From Rhizobium tropici CIAT 899 (GTDB lineage: Bacteria; Pseudomonadota; Alphaproteobacteria; Rhizobiales; Rhizobiaceae), in assembly GCF_000330885.1 (NCBI RefSeq), contig NC_020059.1, positions 2,469,001 to 2,533,000 on the forward strand: DNA of 64,000 nt. Direction: 5' to 3'. The notes below the pieces were generated by a model. That model was not told the origin of the DNA. It saw nothing but the letters and a program-made list of their open reading frames with translations, and did not search any database. Shown piece by piece: positions 49,019 to 59,946 of this stretch (the stretch's first letter is position 1; every line of letters begins with the position of its first letter). Both the position numbers and the translations under genes were made by a program.

Positions 49019-49996
49019 TTACGCGGCCTGCAGGCACCCGATCGACGCCAGGCTGCTGCGAACGGCTTGATCGATCGGCGTATGCGGCTCGTCGCCGAGC
49101 GCAGCCACCAGCCTGTCGTTCCGCATCTCCAACGGCACATCCCAGAGATAGCTCATTTCGCGCAGTTCCCGCATGAATGTCACGAAGGGAGAGGCTAGCG
49201 GTACTATCCACCAGGGAAACGATTTCACCTTCACATTGCGTCCAACGACGCGCTGCACGGCTTCGATCATCTGTCTGCCGTCTCCATCCCAATGACCGCG
49301 CATATGATAGACGGCGAAGGCCGGCAGCCCGTCGCCTTTCTCGATCAACCGGATCATGGTTTCGGCGACATCGGGCAGATAGGCCCATTGATGGCCTACG
49401 CCGCGTTTGCCCGGATAGGTCATCGAAGTGATCAGCTTACCCGGCGTCACCATGGCTTGAGAAAACCAGCTGTTGGCGCGCGCCCCGCCGAAGAAATCGC
49501 CGGCGCGAACGATGATGACCGGGCTATCGCCCTGCTCTGCCGCTGCCCTCAGACGCCGCTCCATCTGCACGCGGATGGCTCCTTTACGGGTCTTCGGGCG
49601 CTGCGCGCTGTCTTCCGTGACAATCGGGAAGACATCGGGACCGAAATTGTAAACCGTACCTGGCAGCACGATCCGTGCACCGACCGCCTTGGCGGCGGCA
49701 ATGGTATTGTCGAGCATCGGCAGGACGACCTTGCCCCAATTGCGATAGCCGGGCGGGTTGACCGCATGCACGATGACATCCGCACCTTGCGCCGCCTTCA
49801 GAACATCATCCGCCTGCATGGCATCGCCCTGGAACCAGTCGAATTCCGGCTGACGGCGGGCCGCCTCGGCCGCATTGCGATTCAGCGCCCGGATGCGCCA
49901 GCCGCGAAGGGCAAGCCCTCCCGCGACAGCACCGCCAATGCCGCCGGTCGCGCCGAGTACCAGGGCTGTCTTCGTACTTTCCTTGTTGTCGCTCAT
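49019..49996 (-). CDS. NAD(P)-dependent epimerase/dehydratase (extended SDR)
   Basis: A 325-residue protein. The Rossmann motif LGATGGIGGAVAGGL lies near the N-terminus, GDAMQADDVLKAAQGADVIVHAV follows, and TVYNFG holds the active-site Tyr region, although the usual YxxxK is not clear. ATG 49996 follows GGAG by six bases. The C-terminal part (WAYLPDVAETMIRLIEKG) is typical of atypical SDRs acting on small substrates. It is divergent from a LysR gene, which probably regulates it. Confidence 0.86.
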   Translation of the reverse strand: MSDNKESTKTALVLGATGGIGGAVAGGLALRGWRIRALNRNAAEAARRQPEFDWFQGDAMQADDVLKAAQGADVIVHAVNPPGYRNWGKVVLPMLDNTIAAAKAVGARIVLPGTVYNFGPDVFPIVTEDSAQRPKTRKGAIRVQMERRLRAAAEQGDSPVIIVRAGDFFGGARANSWFSQAMVTPGKLITSMTYPGKRGVGHQWAYLPDVAETMIRLIEKGDGLPAFAVYHMRGHWDGDGRQMIEAVQRVVGRNVKVKSFPWWIVPLASPFVTFMRELREMSYLWDVPLEMRNDRLVAALGDEPHTPIDQAVRSSLASIGCLQAA

Positions 49997-50088
49997 CGTC
50001 ATCTCCATCGGTTTCGATGGGCTGACTATGCCTCGTGGTTTCAATAAACGAAATTGCCGAAAAATCTGCAGATGCTATACATAAATGT

Positions 50089-51003
50089 ATGACCGGAGTC
50101 GCTGAGCCAAGCTGGGATTTCTATCGAACCTTTCTTGCCGTGCTGGAACACGGCTCACTGTCGGCTGCGGCGCGCGAGCTCGGTCTGACACAGCCGACGG
50201 TCGGCCGTCACATCCTCGCATTGGAGCAATCGGTCGGCGCGGAGCTGTTCACGCGTTCGCAACAGGGGCTGCTGCCCACCGATGCCGCTATGGTTCTGAA
50301 ACCCTATGCCGAGACTTTGGCCAGCACAGCCGCGGCTCTGCTGCGCGCAGCCTCCGGCTCGAAGGACAAGGTCAGCGGCACGGTGCGCATCAGTGCGAGC
50401 GAAGTCATCGGCGCCGAAGTGCTGCCGCCAATCCTTGCCAAGCTGCAGGCAAGATATCCGGATCTGATCGTGGAGCTTTCGGCCTCCGACACGGTGGAGG
50501 ATCTGCTGCAGCGTGAGGCCGATATCGCCGTGCGCATGGTTGCGCCGGCGCAAGAAGCACTGCTTGCCCGGCATATCGGCGTCATCTCTCTCGGCCTCTT
50601 CGCCCATCGCAGCTATATCGAGCGGTACGGCAAGCCCGAAACCGTCGGGGATTTGCGTCGGCACAAGCTCATAGGCTTCGATCGCCAGACTGCCTATATC
50701 CGCATGATGACGAAGCGTTATCCTGTGCTCGAAGGCATTTCCTTCAGCTTTCGCTCCGATCACAGCATTGCTCTGCATAATGCCCTGCGCGCCGGCATCG
50801 GCATCGGCTTCCTTCAAATTCCCCTGGCAAGCCGCGATCCAGCCCTCGTGCAGTTGTTGCCGGAGATCAAGGTCGAGATCGACACCTGGATCGTCATGCA
50901 CGAAAATCTGAAGACGTCGCCACGCTGTCGCGTGACATTCGATGCGCTGGTGATGGGGTTGCTTGATTACATCAAGGAAAACAACGTGGAGAATGGATCC
51001 TGA
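50089..51003 (+). CDS. LysR-type regulator
   Basis: A 304-residue LysR protein: FYRTFLAVLEHGSLSAAARELGLTQPTVGRHILALEQ is the DNA-binding domain, and the effector domain starts at SGTVRISASEV. ATG 50089 is preferred to frames that begin earlier and overlap the divergent gene's upstream region. It is divergent from the NAD-dependent epimerase gene and is followed after 2 bp by a GrpB gene. Confidence 0.9.
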   Translation: MTGVAEPSWDFYRTFLAVLEHGSLSAAARELGLTQPTVGRHILALEQSVGAELFTRSQQGLLPTDAAMVLKPYAETLASTAAALLRAASGSKDKVSGTVRISASEVIGAEVLPPILAKLQARYPDLIVELSASDTVEDLLQREADIAVRMVAPAQEALLARHIGVISLGLFAHRSYIERYGKPETVGDLRRHKLIGFDRQTAYIRMMTKRYPVLEGISFSFRSDHSIALHNALRAGIGIGFLQIPLASRDPALVQLLPEIKVEIDTWIVMHENLKTSPRCRVTFDALVMGLLDYIKENNVENGS

Positions 51004-51005
51004 CC

Positions 51006-51521
51006 ATGGGAACAGCGGTGGAACTGGTGCCATACGACCCACGATGGCTGGAAGATTACAAACGCATCCGCGAAAAGCTCGAAGGATTGCTTGCACCCCA
51101 TGTCATGACGATCGAACATATCGGCAGCACATCCATACCCGGAATCGCAGCAAAACCGCTAATCGATATCGACATCATCCTGCGCAGCGCGGCCGACGTC
51201 CCTGCGGCGACCCGGATTCTTCTGGAGCAAAATTACGAGCCCCGCGGCAATCGCTATGATGATGATGTTTGGGCCTTCATGCGGCGCAACGGCACACCGC
51301 CTGAACGGATTTATCTCTGCCCACCCAACAACCAGACACACGAACACCGGGTGATCTTTCGCGATTATCTTCGGAAGCACCCCGCAGAAGCAGCAGCCTA
51401 TGCAGCGCTGAAACTGAAGCTGGCCCAGCTCCATCGGTATGATGGCGATCGTTACACCGCCGAAAAGCGTCACTTCGTCGACGCAATCATAGAAAAGGCG
51501 TCAGACAAGCCGAAAGGCTAG
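51006..51521 (+). CDS. GrpB family protein (UPF0157)
   Basis: A 171-residue protein of the GrpB/UPF0157 group, a nucleotidyltransferase-like fold. Marks are LVPYDPRWLEDYKRIREKL, IEHIGSTSIPGIAAKPLIDIDI and the C-terminal HRVIFRDYLRKHPAEAAAYAALK. The biochemical activity is unknown. It begins 2 bp after the LysR stop, which suggests translational coupling. Its stop overlaps the convergent DUF2188 gene by 4 bp. Confidence 0.9.
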   Translation: MGTAVELVPYDPRWLEDYKRIREKLEGLLAPHVMTIEHIGSTSIPGIAAKPLIDIDIILRSAADVPAATRILLEQNYEPRGNRYDDDVWAFMRRNGTPPERIYLCPPNNQTHEHRVIFRDYLRKHPAEAAAYAALKLKLAQLHRYDGDRYTAEKRHFVDAIIEKASDKPKG

Positions 51522-51799
51522 GCGCCAGGGGCAGTATCGATCGGTGGGAAATGCACCTGGCCGTCGATGACTTCCGTTTCCGGTCGGTCACCGCCGTCTG
51601 CATATTCCTCATGCCACTTGCCGCTCTCGTCCTGCCAGCTGATTTCGGCTGAGTCTCCCCCGATCTGCTGTTCCGCCGCCACGATCCGGGCGGCCTCCAC
51701 CGCCTCGGAATGTGTTGGAAACGCTTCCGAATAAACATCACGGAAGCGATAAGCCCACCCACCGTCATGCGGCACGATTTCGTAAACGACCTTGACCAT
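51518..51799 (-). CDS. DUF2188 protein
   Basis: A 93-residue acidic protein. VYEIVPHDGGWAYRFRDVYSEAFPTHSEAVEAARIVAAEQ matches DUF2188, a small domain for handling repeats of HDGGW and F-x-T-x-x-E-A-x-x-A-A; function unknown. AGGAGGATCTG precedes ATG 51799. It is monocistronic and convergent with grpB. Confidence 0.85.
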   Translation of the reverse strand: MVKVVYEIVPHDGGWAYRFRDVYSEAFPTHSEAVEAARIVAAEQQIGGDSAEISWQDESGKWHEEYADGGDRPETEVIDGQVHFPPIDTAPGA

Positions 51800-52026
51800 T
51801 CAGATCCTCCTTCTCATCTGCCAAGACCTTCAAACCGGACGTTGCCGGCAGGATCGCGTGCATCTGAGACGGATTCGAGGATGCCGCGGCGTTGTGGTTG
51901 GGCAGACCTATCTGCGCAGTATTCCATTAAACCGCGTTAACTGCAAATTTCGCCCTCTTCCCGCAAGCTTGATGTGCGAACTCCTTGCTTTAGAGTGCAA
52001 CCGTGAATCGGCGCAGAGGTGGGAAA

Positions 52027-53130
52027 GTGCTCATAGCAAAGTGGTTCAAGCAGGAAAGAAACCTGCTGGTGGCATTGATAGTTGCCGTTGGCGCCTATGT
52101 CGGCGAGCATTCCATTCTGGAAATGGGCCAGGGCGCATCAATGATCGCAGCCGCGGCATTGATCGCAACCATTGTACTGGCCTCCATGCGCGTCGCCCAT
52201 CATGCTGAGACGCTCGCCGTCAAGGTCGGCGACCCCTACGGCACGATGATCCTCACCCTTTCCGCCGTTGCCGTCGAGGTCATCATCCTTGCGATCATGA
52301 TGAGCGGCGAGAGTTCGCCGACGCTGGTGCGCGACACGATCTACGCCGCCGTCATGCTCGATATCAACGGCATCCTCGGCCTTGCCGCCCTTCTTGGCGG
52401 GCTAAAGCATGGTGAACAGCCCTATAATGACGATTCCAGCCGGACCTATGGCGTGATGATCCTGACTGCCATGGGCATTTCGATGATCGTGCCGGAATTC
52501 ATCCCGGATGCGAGATGGCACTATTATTCGGCCTTCACCATCGTCGCGATGATCGCCCTCTATGCGCTGTTCCTGCGCATGCAGGTCGGCAGGCACAGCT
52601 ACTTCTTCAGCTATAGCTATCCGCGCACGGAAAAGAAGCTCGCAACTACCGAGGCTGAAGAACATCGTGAAGAGGACTCCACGGCGACTTCGATCGTGAC
52701 AATCCTGATCGGGGTCGTCCTGATCGGTACGCTCGCCGAATTCATGTCGGCCTTCATGGATACCGGCCTCAAGGGCACCGGCGCTCCGCCCGCCATCGCC
52801 GCCATAGTCGTCGCCGCCATCTCGGCAGCGCCGGAAATTCTGACCGCTCTGCGGGCAGCGCTTAGAAACCGCATGCAGGCGACCGTCAACATCGCCCTTG
52901 GCGCCTCGCTGTCGACCGTCATCCTGACGGTGCCGGTCATGGAGGCGATTGCGCTCTATACCGCCCAGCCCTTCATCATGGCCATGTCTCCGGTGCAGAC
53001 GGTCATGGTGATGATCACGCTGATCGTCGCAGCCATCAACCTCAATGATGGCGAAACCAACGCCATCGAGGGCATGACCCATTTCATTCTCTTCGCCACC
53101 TTCATCATGCTGACGGCGCTCGGTCTTTGA
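52027..53130 (+). CDS. chaA: Calcium/proton antiporter ChaA-like
   Basis: A 367-residue inner-membrane cation antiporter of the CaCA superfamily with about eleven membrane segments. The two alpha repeats are visible: GDPYGTMILTLSAVAVEVIIL in the first half and ISAAPEILTALRAALRNRMQATVNIALGASLSTVILTVP in the second. The charged loop KLATTEAEEHREEDS divides the halves. GTG 52027 (AGAGGT six bases upstream) is preferred to an in-frame GTG at 52003. It likely exports Ca2+, Na+ or K+ in exchange for protons. Confidence 0.9.
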   Translation: MLIAKWFKQERNLLVALIVAVGAYVGEHSILEMGQGASMIAAAALIATIVLASMRVAHHAETLAVKVGDPYGTMILTLSAVAVEVIILAIMMSGESSPTLVRDTIYAAVMLDINGILGLAALLGGLKHGEQPYNDDSSRTYGVMILTAMGISMIVPEFIPDARWHYYSAFTIVAMIALYALFLRMQVGRHSYFFSYSYPRTEKKLATTEAEEHREEDSTATSIVTILIGVVLIGTLAEFMSAFMDTGLKGTGAPPAIAAIVVAAISAAPEILTALRAALRNRMQATVNIALGASLSTVILTVPVMEAIALYTAQPFIMAMSPVQTVMVMITLIVAAINLNDGETNAIEGMTHFILFATFIMLTALGL

Positions 53131-53221
53131 TTCCGATTTCAAGGACTTGCGTCGATTGGCGGATTCAAAATGCAAAGCGCTTGAATCATTTGATGAAGCC
53201 GAAACCGTCAGCCTGGATACG

Positions 53222-53249
53222 AAAAAGCCCGCCATCTCTGGCGGGCTTT
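53222..53249. terminator. Bidirectional terminator between chaA and aatA
   Basis: AAAGCCCGCC and GGCGGGCTTT form a perfect 10-bp stem with a six-base loop, flanked by A- and T-rich ends. It lies between two convergent genes. Confidence 0.88.
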
Positions 53250-53272
53250 CCATGTAAGCTATCGCTAGCCGC

Positions 53273-54991
<1,719 letters not shown>

Positions 54992-56152
54992 ATGCGCGGC
55001 ACCAGAACGGGATTAGGCAGAACGGAGTTCTCCATCGCCTTGATGGCCGGCGCTCTGCTCACGGCAACATCGGCTCTTGCCGAACCGGTGCAGACTTTCA
55101 AGACGCAAAAGGTTGACGTCAAAGTCGAAACGGTCGCGACGGGGCTTGATCACCCCTGGGCCGTCGAGGTGCTGCCGGATGGCGCCTATCTCGTGACCGA
55201 GCGGCCCGGCCGCATGCGCCTTATCCGCGACGGCAAGGTCTCAGGCCCTATATCAGGCATGCCCGAAGTTTACGCGCATGGCCAGGGCGGCCTCCTCGAT
55301 ATAGCCCTTGATCCGAACTTCACCGGCAACCGCACCCTCTATTTCACCGCCTCCGTGGCGGGTGACGGCGGAAGCGGCACGGCTGTCTTTCGCGCCAGAC
55401 TATCGCCGGACGAGAAGCAGCTGAGCGATGTGAAGCGCGTCTTCCTGATGAACAAGCTGTCGCGCGGCAATATCCAATATGGTTCGCGCATCGCAATTGC
55501 CCGCGACGGCAGCCTCTTCATCAGCCTCGGCGACCGCGGCCGGCAGGATCGCGCCCAGGACTTTCACGACGACGCCGGCTCCATTATCCACATAGAAGCC
55601 GATGGCAGCACCCCCGCCAACAATCCGTTCAAAGACGGCAAGCGGGCTTTGCCTGAAATCTGGTCGAAGGGCCACCGTAACCCGCAGGGCATCACTTTCG
55701 ACAGCCAGGCGAACAGGCTCTATACGGCAGAACATGGCGCCAGGGGCGGCGATGAGATCAACACGCCCGAAGCCGGCAAGAATTACGGCTGGCCAATCAT
55801 CTCCTACGGCGTCAATTATTCCGGCACGAAGATCGGCATTGGCACCGCAAAGGCCGGCATGGAGCAGCCCCGCTTCTATTGGGATCCTTCGATCGCGCCC
55901 GGCGCCATTGCCGTCTATCGCGGTAAGATGTTTCCCGAGTGGAATGGCGATTTTCTCGTCACGGCGCTGAAGTTCGAGCTGCTCTCACGGCTAAGCCAGG
56001 ACGGCAAAGGCAAGATCACCGAACAGGAACGCATGTTTGAGGGAAAATTCGGCCGCATGCGCGACGTAACAGTCGCGCCCGATGGTGCGTTGCTGATAAC
56101 GACGGATGAAAGCGATGGTGCGCTCCTGAGGATTTCGAGGGCTGCAAGCTAG
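54992..56152 (+). CDS. PQQ-type soluble aldose sugar dehydrogenase
   Basis: A 386-residue periplasmic protein. ATG 54992 follows GGAGGT by seven bases and starts a signal peptide cleaved near TSALAEP; the longer frame would bury that signal. The mature part is a six-bladed propeller of the glucose/sorbosone dehydrogenase family: ATGLDHPWAVEVLPDGAYLVTERPG, GQGGLLDIALDPNF, GDRGRQDRAQD, WSKGHRNPQGI (conserved His/Arg near the cofactor) and TAEHGARGGDEIN. E. coli YliI is of this kind and oxidises aldoses with PQQ. No PQQ synthesis genes are in the window. Confidence 0.9.
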   Translation: MRGTRTGLGRTEFSIALMAGALLTATSALAEPVQTFKTQKVDVKVETVATGLDHPWAVEVLPDGAYLVTERPGRMRLIRDGKVSGPISGMPEVYAHGQGGLLDIALDPNFTGNRTLYFTASVAGDGGSGTAVFRARLSPDEKQLSDVKRVFLMNKLSRGNIQYGSRIAIARDGSLFISLGDRGRQDRAQDFHDDAGSIIHIEADGSTPANNPFKDGKRALPEIWSKGHRNPQGITFDSQANRLYTAEHGARGGDEINTPEAGKNYGWPIISYGVNYSGTKIGIGTAKAGMEQPRFYWDPSIAPGAIAVYRGKMFPEWNGDFLVTALKFELLSRLSQDGKGKITEQERMFEGKFGRMRDVTVAPDGALLITTDESDGALLRISRAAS

Positions 56153-56246
56153 CGGGAAGCATTCCGCTTCTTGCGCCTTTCTGCCTTGCCGCAAGCAAAA
56201 GCAGCTGCTAACGGTCGGCCTCGTTCTTTCCTCCCCTTTCCGCAGG

Positions 56247-57143
56247 ATGCAGATGTCTCGCATACAGGCGAATTTGTTGTTGTTGCTTGCCGCCGCGATC
56301 TGGGGCGGCGGTTTCGTTGCGCAATCGACAGCGATGAAGGCGATCGGCCCCTTCTGGTTCATCGGTCTCAGATTCGCCGTCGCCACCCTGGTCGTCCTGC
56401 CCTTCGTGTGGATGGAAAACAGGAAGGCTGCGAAGCCCTTGACGCCTCGCAACTGGCTCTCCTTTTTGCTGATCGGCCTTGCTCTTTTTGGCGGAGCGGC
56501 GACGCAGCAGCTCGGCCTTCTGACGACGACTGTCACGAACTCCAGTTTCATAACCGGCCTTTACGTGGTCTTCGTACCGCTGATCGCCGTTATCTTCCTG
56601 CGCCGCTCGCCGCATTGGGTCATCTGGCCTGCAGCCTTGATGGCGCTTTGCGGCATCTACCTGCTCTCGGGCGGCTCCTTCTCGCACCTGACCAATGGCG
56701 ATTTCCTGACCGTCATCTGCGCGCTTTTCTGGGCAGCCCAAATCACGCTCGCCGGCTCCGCCGTCAACGAAACCGGCCGGCCACTTGGTATTTCCGCAAC
56801 GCAATTTGCGGTCACCGCCGTTCTCGCCCTGGCCGTCGCGGTCGCCGTCGAACCGATCAGCATCGCCGATATAAGTGCAGCGTTTGGCGAAATCCTCTAT
56901 GTCGGCATCTTTTCCTCCGGCCTGGCTTTTGCGCTGCAGATCATCGGCCAGCGTTATACGACCGCACCCCAGGCCGCGATCTTCCTGTCTTCGGAAGCAC
57001 TGTTCGGAGCTTCGCTCGGCGCCTTGTTGCTCGGCGAGACCATCGGCCCGCTTGGCTATGCCGGCTGCGCCTTGATGTTTACGGCGATGCTGGCCGTGGA
57101 ATTGGTGCCGGAATTGACTCGGCGACGCGGCGCCACAGCATAA
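56247..57143 (+). CDS. EamA family DMT transporter
   Basis: A 298-residue inner-membrane protein with ten hydrophobic segments. The first EamA half starts NLLLLLAAAIWGGGFVAQSTAMKAIGP; the second includes FWAAQITLAGSAVNETG and QRYTTAPQAAIFLSSEALFGASLGALLLGE, the conserved last segments. Likely an exporter of amino acids or other metabolites. An ATG two codons in is an alternative start. It lies 94 bp after the sugar dehydrogenase gene, same strand. Confidence 0.9.
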   Translation: MQMSRIQANLLLLLAAAIWGGGFVAQSTAMKAIGPFWFIGLRFAVATLVVLPFVWMENRKAAKPLTPRNWLSFLLIGLALFGGAATQQLGLLTTTVTNSSFITGLYVVFVPLIAVIFLRRSPHWVIWPAALMALCGIYLLSGGSFSHLTNGDFLTVICALFWAAQITLAGSAVNETGRPLGISATQFAVTAVLALAVAVAVEPISIADISAAFGEILYVGIFSSGLAFALQIIGQRYTTAPQAAIFLSSEALFGASLGALLLGETIGPLGYAGCALMFTAMLAVELVPELTRRRGATA

Positions 57144-57641
57144 AAAACGCCGAAAATGCACGCTTTTAGCGGCTTGGCGGCATGGCTCGCCAAAATTTTT
57201 CGAACGAGCGAAAACAGCCGTTCAGACCAGCGGATTTGCGGAAATTTTGCCAAAACTATATCGCGAGCGATGCAAAACCCTTGGAAACTTGTTTCAAAGT
57301 GGGAAATTTTGCGAATCGCCTTAACATGTTCGCATTACTGTATTGTGCCGGTTGTGCCGCGTTAAAAAACTTTTGCTTGCCAATTTCCCCTAAACACAGC
57401 ACTCTCAACAGTGTTCGGGCATTTTTAGAGCATGGGAAGTCCTAATAGAATTGCGAGCCGGAAACGCTAATATTCCGGTCAGCTTGGTCGAGAAGCGGGG
57501 TGGCAAACATCGCATCGCGTCCATGCCGAGTTACGGGGACCTTTTCCTTCAAATTTCGAGAACTGCCTGCAAGCGCCCGCAAGGGCAACTGAAGTAATGC
57601 TGCCCGTGTGGATGGTGGGCAGAGAGAAAAGGACCTGAGGC
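57144..57641 (+). promoter_or_regulatory. Long structured leader region of the cold-shock gene
   Basis: No gene is found in these 498 bp. Near the start codon there are three small hairpins: CCGGAA/TTCCGG (57458-57478), GCCC-GCAA-GGGC (57575-57586, a GNRA tetraloop) and CTGCCC/GGGCAG (57600-57622). The last ends about 20 bases before the ATG. Long structured leaders are typical of cspA-type mRNAs, where temperature changes the fold; such a role is inferred. Confidence 0.55.
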
Positions 57642-57857
57642 ATGGCCGAGACTGGCACTGTAAAGTTTTTCAATACCGATAAGGGCTTCGGTTTCATCAA
57701 ACCGGACAAGGGTGGCGCAGACATCTTTGTACACATTTCTGCAGTTCAGGCTTCTGGTCTGGCAGGATTGTCGGAAAACCAGAAGGTAAGCTTCGACACG
57801 GAACCGGATCGCCGCGGCAAGGGACCGAAGGCCGTCAATCTGCAGATTGCTGGCTGA
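57642..57857 (+). CDS. Cold-shock domain protein (CspA family)
   Basis: A 71-residue RNA chaperone with a single OB-fold. RNP1 is KGFGFI and RNP2 is VFVHI-like (IFVHISAV); the protein starts TGTVKFFNTDKGFGFIKPD. The length is typical for CspA proteins of alphaproteobacteria. It has a long leader and is followed by a terminator. Confidence 0.95.
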   Translation: MAETGTVKFFNTDKGFGFIKPDKGGADIFVHISAVQASGLAGLSENQKVSFDTEPDRRGKGPKAVNLQIAG

Positions 57858-57889
57858 GACACCCTACGGTTATCAAATTCGAGTTGAGG

Positions 57890-57911
57890 CCCGGCAGCAA
57901 TGCCGGGTTTT
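57890..57911 (+). terminator. Intrinsic terminator of the cold-shock gene
   Basis: CCCGGCA (57890-57896) pairs with TGCCGGG (57901-57907) around a GCAA loop, followed by TTTTG, 33 bp after the stop. Confidence 0.85.
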
Positions 57912-58003
57912 GTCATTCAGTCTGCATTCAGTTTGCCCCATATAATTTGCCTTCCATGAAAGAGCGGGACTGATTTTGTCCCGCCTCGTTAGAGGACAGG
58001 CCA

Positions 58004-58441
58004 ATGACCATACTCGGCAAAACGCTCGTCATGTCTGCCGTCGCTGCGGCGTTGACAGTCACTTCCATGAGCGTTGCTTCCGCCGATGAATATTGGCGCC
58101 ATCACAACCGCGATGGTTGGGCGCTCGGCGCTGCGGGGCTTGCAACCGGCTTGATCGTCGGCTCCGCCATTGCCAGCCAGCCGCGCTACGTCGAGCCGGC
58201 CCCGGCCTATGTCGATCCGGACTACGATGCGCCTCCTCCGGCCTATTATTATCGTCCACCGCCGCGCCGTGTTTATGTCGAGCGTGACGTCAGTTATGAC
58301 GCGCCGCCGCCGGCATATGGCCTGCGTCCCTGGTCGCCGGCGTGGATGCGTTATTGCTACGACCGTTATAGAAGCTTCGACAGCCGCTCCGGCACCTATG
58401 TCGGCTATGACGGCATGCGCCATTTCTGCACGGCCGATTGA
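58004..58441 (+). CDS. BA14K family exported protein
   Basis: A 145-residue protein with a signal peptide (cleavage near residue 27, SVASADE). A glycine-rich hydrophobic stretch (GAAGLATGLIVGSAIA) is followed by a Pro/Tyr-rich linker and the C-terminal BA14K signature WSPAWMRYCYDRYRSFDSRSGTYVGYDG with two cysteines (YCYD, HFCTAD). BA14K proteins were first described as immunoreactive, lectin-like proteins of Brucella. GAGGACAGG precedes the ATG. A small hairpin (GCGGGAC/GTCCCGC, 57964-57984) lies in its leader. Confidence 0.9.
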   Translation: MTILGKTLVMSAVAAALTVTSMSVASADEYWRHHNRDGWALGAAGLATGLIVGSAIASQPRYVEPAPAYVDPDYDAPPPAYYYRPPPRRVYVERDVSYDAPPPAYGLRPWSPAWMRYCYDRYRSFDSRSGTYVGYDGMRHFCTAD

Positions 58442-58492
58442 TTTCGGCCATACCCCCGCATGAGAATGCAGGAACCAAGGCACCGCTTTCAA

Positions 58493-59011
58493 ATGGGCAT
58501 CAAGAACTATTTGATCGAAGGTGTTTCAGGAACCGGCAAGACCGCTGTCGCCGCCGAACTGCAGCGGCGCGGGTATCATGTGATCCATGGTGACCGGGAG
58601 TTGGCCTATAAGGGCGATCCGGAAACGGGTGAACCGCTGGATGCTTATGCCCTGCAGAAGCACATTGCGGATGTGGCCTTCGGGCACAGACATCACCTTT
58701 GGGATGTCGGCAAGGTCAAATCCCTGGCCGCGGATCGAACCCACCCGATCTCCTTCTTCTGCGGCGGCTCCCGGAATTTCGATCGCTTTATCGATCTGTT
58801 CGATAAAATCTTCGTTCTGAATGTCGATTTGGACACGCTGCGGCACCGCCTTGCCAGCAGGCCGGAAGATGAATTTGGCGGTAGCCCTGCCGAGCGAGAT
58901 GTCATCATGCGGTTGCACGCGACGCAGGAGGATGCTCCGAAGAACGCCGTGAGCATTGACGCCACCGCGCCGCTCGCCAGCGTTGTCGATGATATTCTCT
59001 CGAAATGTTAG
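58493..59011 (+). CDS. P-loop nucleoside kinase-like ATPase
   Basis: A 172-residue P-loop protein. Walker A is GVSGTGKTAV near the N-terminus, followed by YHVIHGDRELAY as in small kinases, and then FFCGGSRNF and KIFVLNVDLDTLRHRLASRPEDEFG, resembling the LID and nucleotide-binding parts of adenylate-kinase-like enzymes. ATG 58493 (MGIKNYLIEG) is preferred because the fold starts there; an ATG at 58460 is possible and neither has a good ribosome site. The substrate is unknown. Confidence 0.75.
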   Translation: MGIKNYLIEGVSGTGKTAVAAELQRRGYHVIHGDRELAYKGDPETGEPLDAYALQKHIADVAFGHRHHLWDVGKVKSLAADRTHPISFFCGGSRNFDRFIDLFDKIFVLNVDLDTLRHRLASRPEDEFGGSPAERDVIMRLHATQEDAPKNAVSIDATAPLASVVDDILSKC

Positions 59012-59053
59012 CAAAGCGGCTGGATGGCCGCTAGCAAGCGAGCGGAGCCTTCC

Positions 59054-59698
59054 TCATAATCCGCGCAGGAAGGGATTGGTGCGACGCTCGTCGCCGATGC
59101 GGCTTCCAGGTCCATGGCCGCAGATGAAACCTACCTCATCGCCCAGCGGAAAGACCTTGTCGCGGATCGATTCCAAAAGCTGCTGGTGATTGCCGCCGGG
59201 CAGATCCGTTCTGCCGATCGAGCCATTGAACAGCACGTCGCCGAGATGGGCGAAACCCTGCTTCCGGTTGACATAGATGACGTGACCCGGCGCATGGCCG
59301 GGGCAGTGGAAAACCTCGAACTCATGTTCGCCGAAGGAGACCTTGTCCCCCTCCTTCAGAAAGCGGTCCGGCGTGACGTTGCGCACGCCGCTGATGTTGA
59401 ACATCTTGCCCTTGGCTTCGATATCCTCGAGCAGGAAGCGGTCGTCTTCATGGGGACCGATCACCTCGATGCCGAGCGCTTCGCGCACCTCGTCGGCACC
59501 GCCGGCGTGATCGATATGGCCGTGCGTCAGCCAGATGGCCTTCAGAGTAATGCCGTTCTCGCGCACCGTCTGTAGGATGATATCGACATCACCGCCCGGA
59601 TCGACCACCACGCCCTCCTTCGTCTCCGGATCGAACAGAATGGTGCAGTTCTGTTCGAAAGGGGTCACCGGAATGATGCCGGCCTGGAGCATGCCCAT
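59054..59698 (-). CDS. Metallo-beta-lactamase-fold hydrolase (glyoxalase II-like)
   Basis: A 214-residue hydrolase. The metal-binding THGHIDHAGG, the second-metal His in CPGHAPGHVIY, the Asp in AHLGDVLFNGSIGRTDLPGG and the last His in ICGHGPGSRIGDERR are all in place for two metals. It resembles YcbL-type proteins, which have hydroxyacylglutathione hydrolase activity. The ATG at 59698 has GAGG upstream and the family begins at this point; a much longer open frame (to 60028) reads into the upstream region of the next gene and is rejected. Confidence 0.9.
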   Translation of the reverse strand: MGMLQAGIIPVTPFEQNCTILFDPETKEGVVVDPGGDVDIILQTVRENGITLKAIWLTHGHIDHAGGADEVREALGIEVIGPHEDDRFLLEDIEAKGKMFNISGVRNVTPDRFLKEGDKVSFGEHEFEVFHCPGHAPGHVIYVNRKQGFAHLGDVLFNGSIGRTDLPGGNHQQLLESIRDKVFPLGDEVGFICGHGPGSRIGDERRTNPFLRGL

Positions 59699-59946
59699 GG
59701 AGCGCCTCGTCTGTTTGATCGTCTTGTCGCCGGTATAGCGGCAAACTCCAGGTAAAACAGCCCCTGTAGGCTGCAAAGTGGCGCGGGTAACGAAGACCAT
59801 CCTCGTGAAATTCGGGAAGGACACGTTATTCCATATGGTTATTCTGATTTTCGACTGATTATCGCATTGCTCTCGCCTGGCCAACCGGAACACCGAAGCA
59901 TCCGAAGCGTTGAAGAGAAGTCTTTCAAGACAGAAGGAGAAAACCA

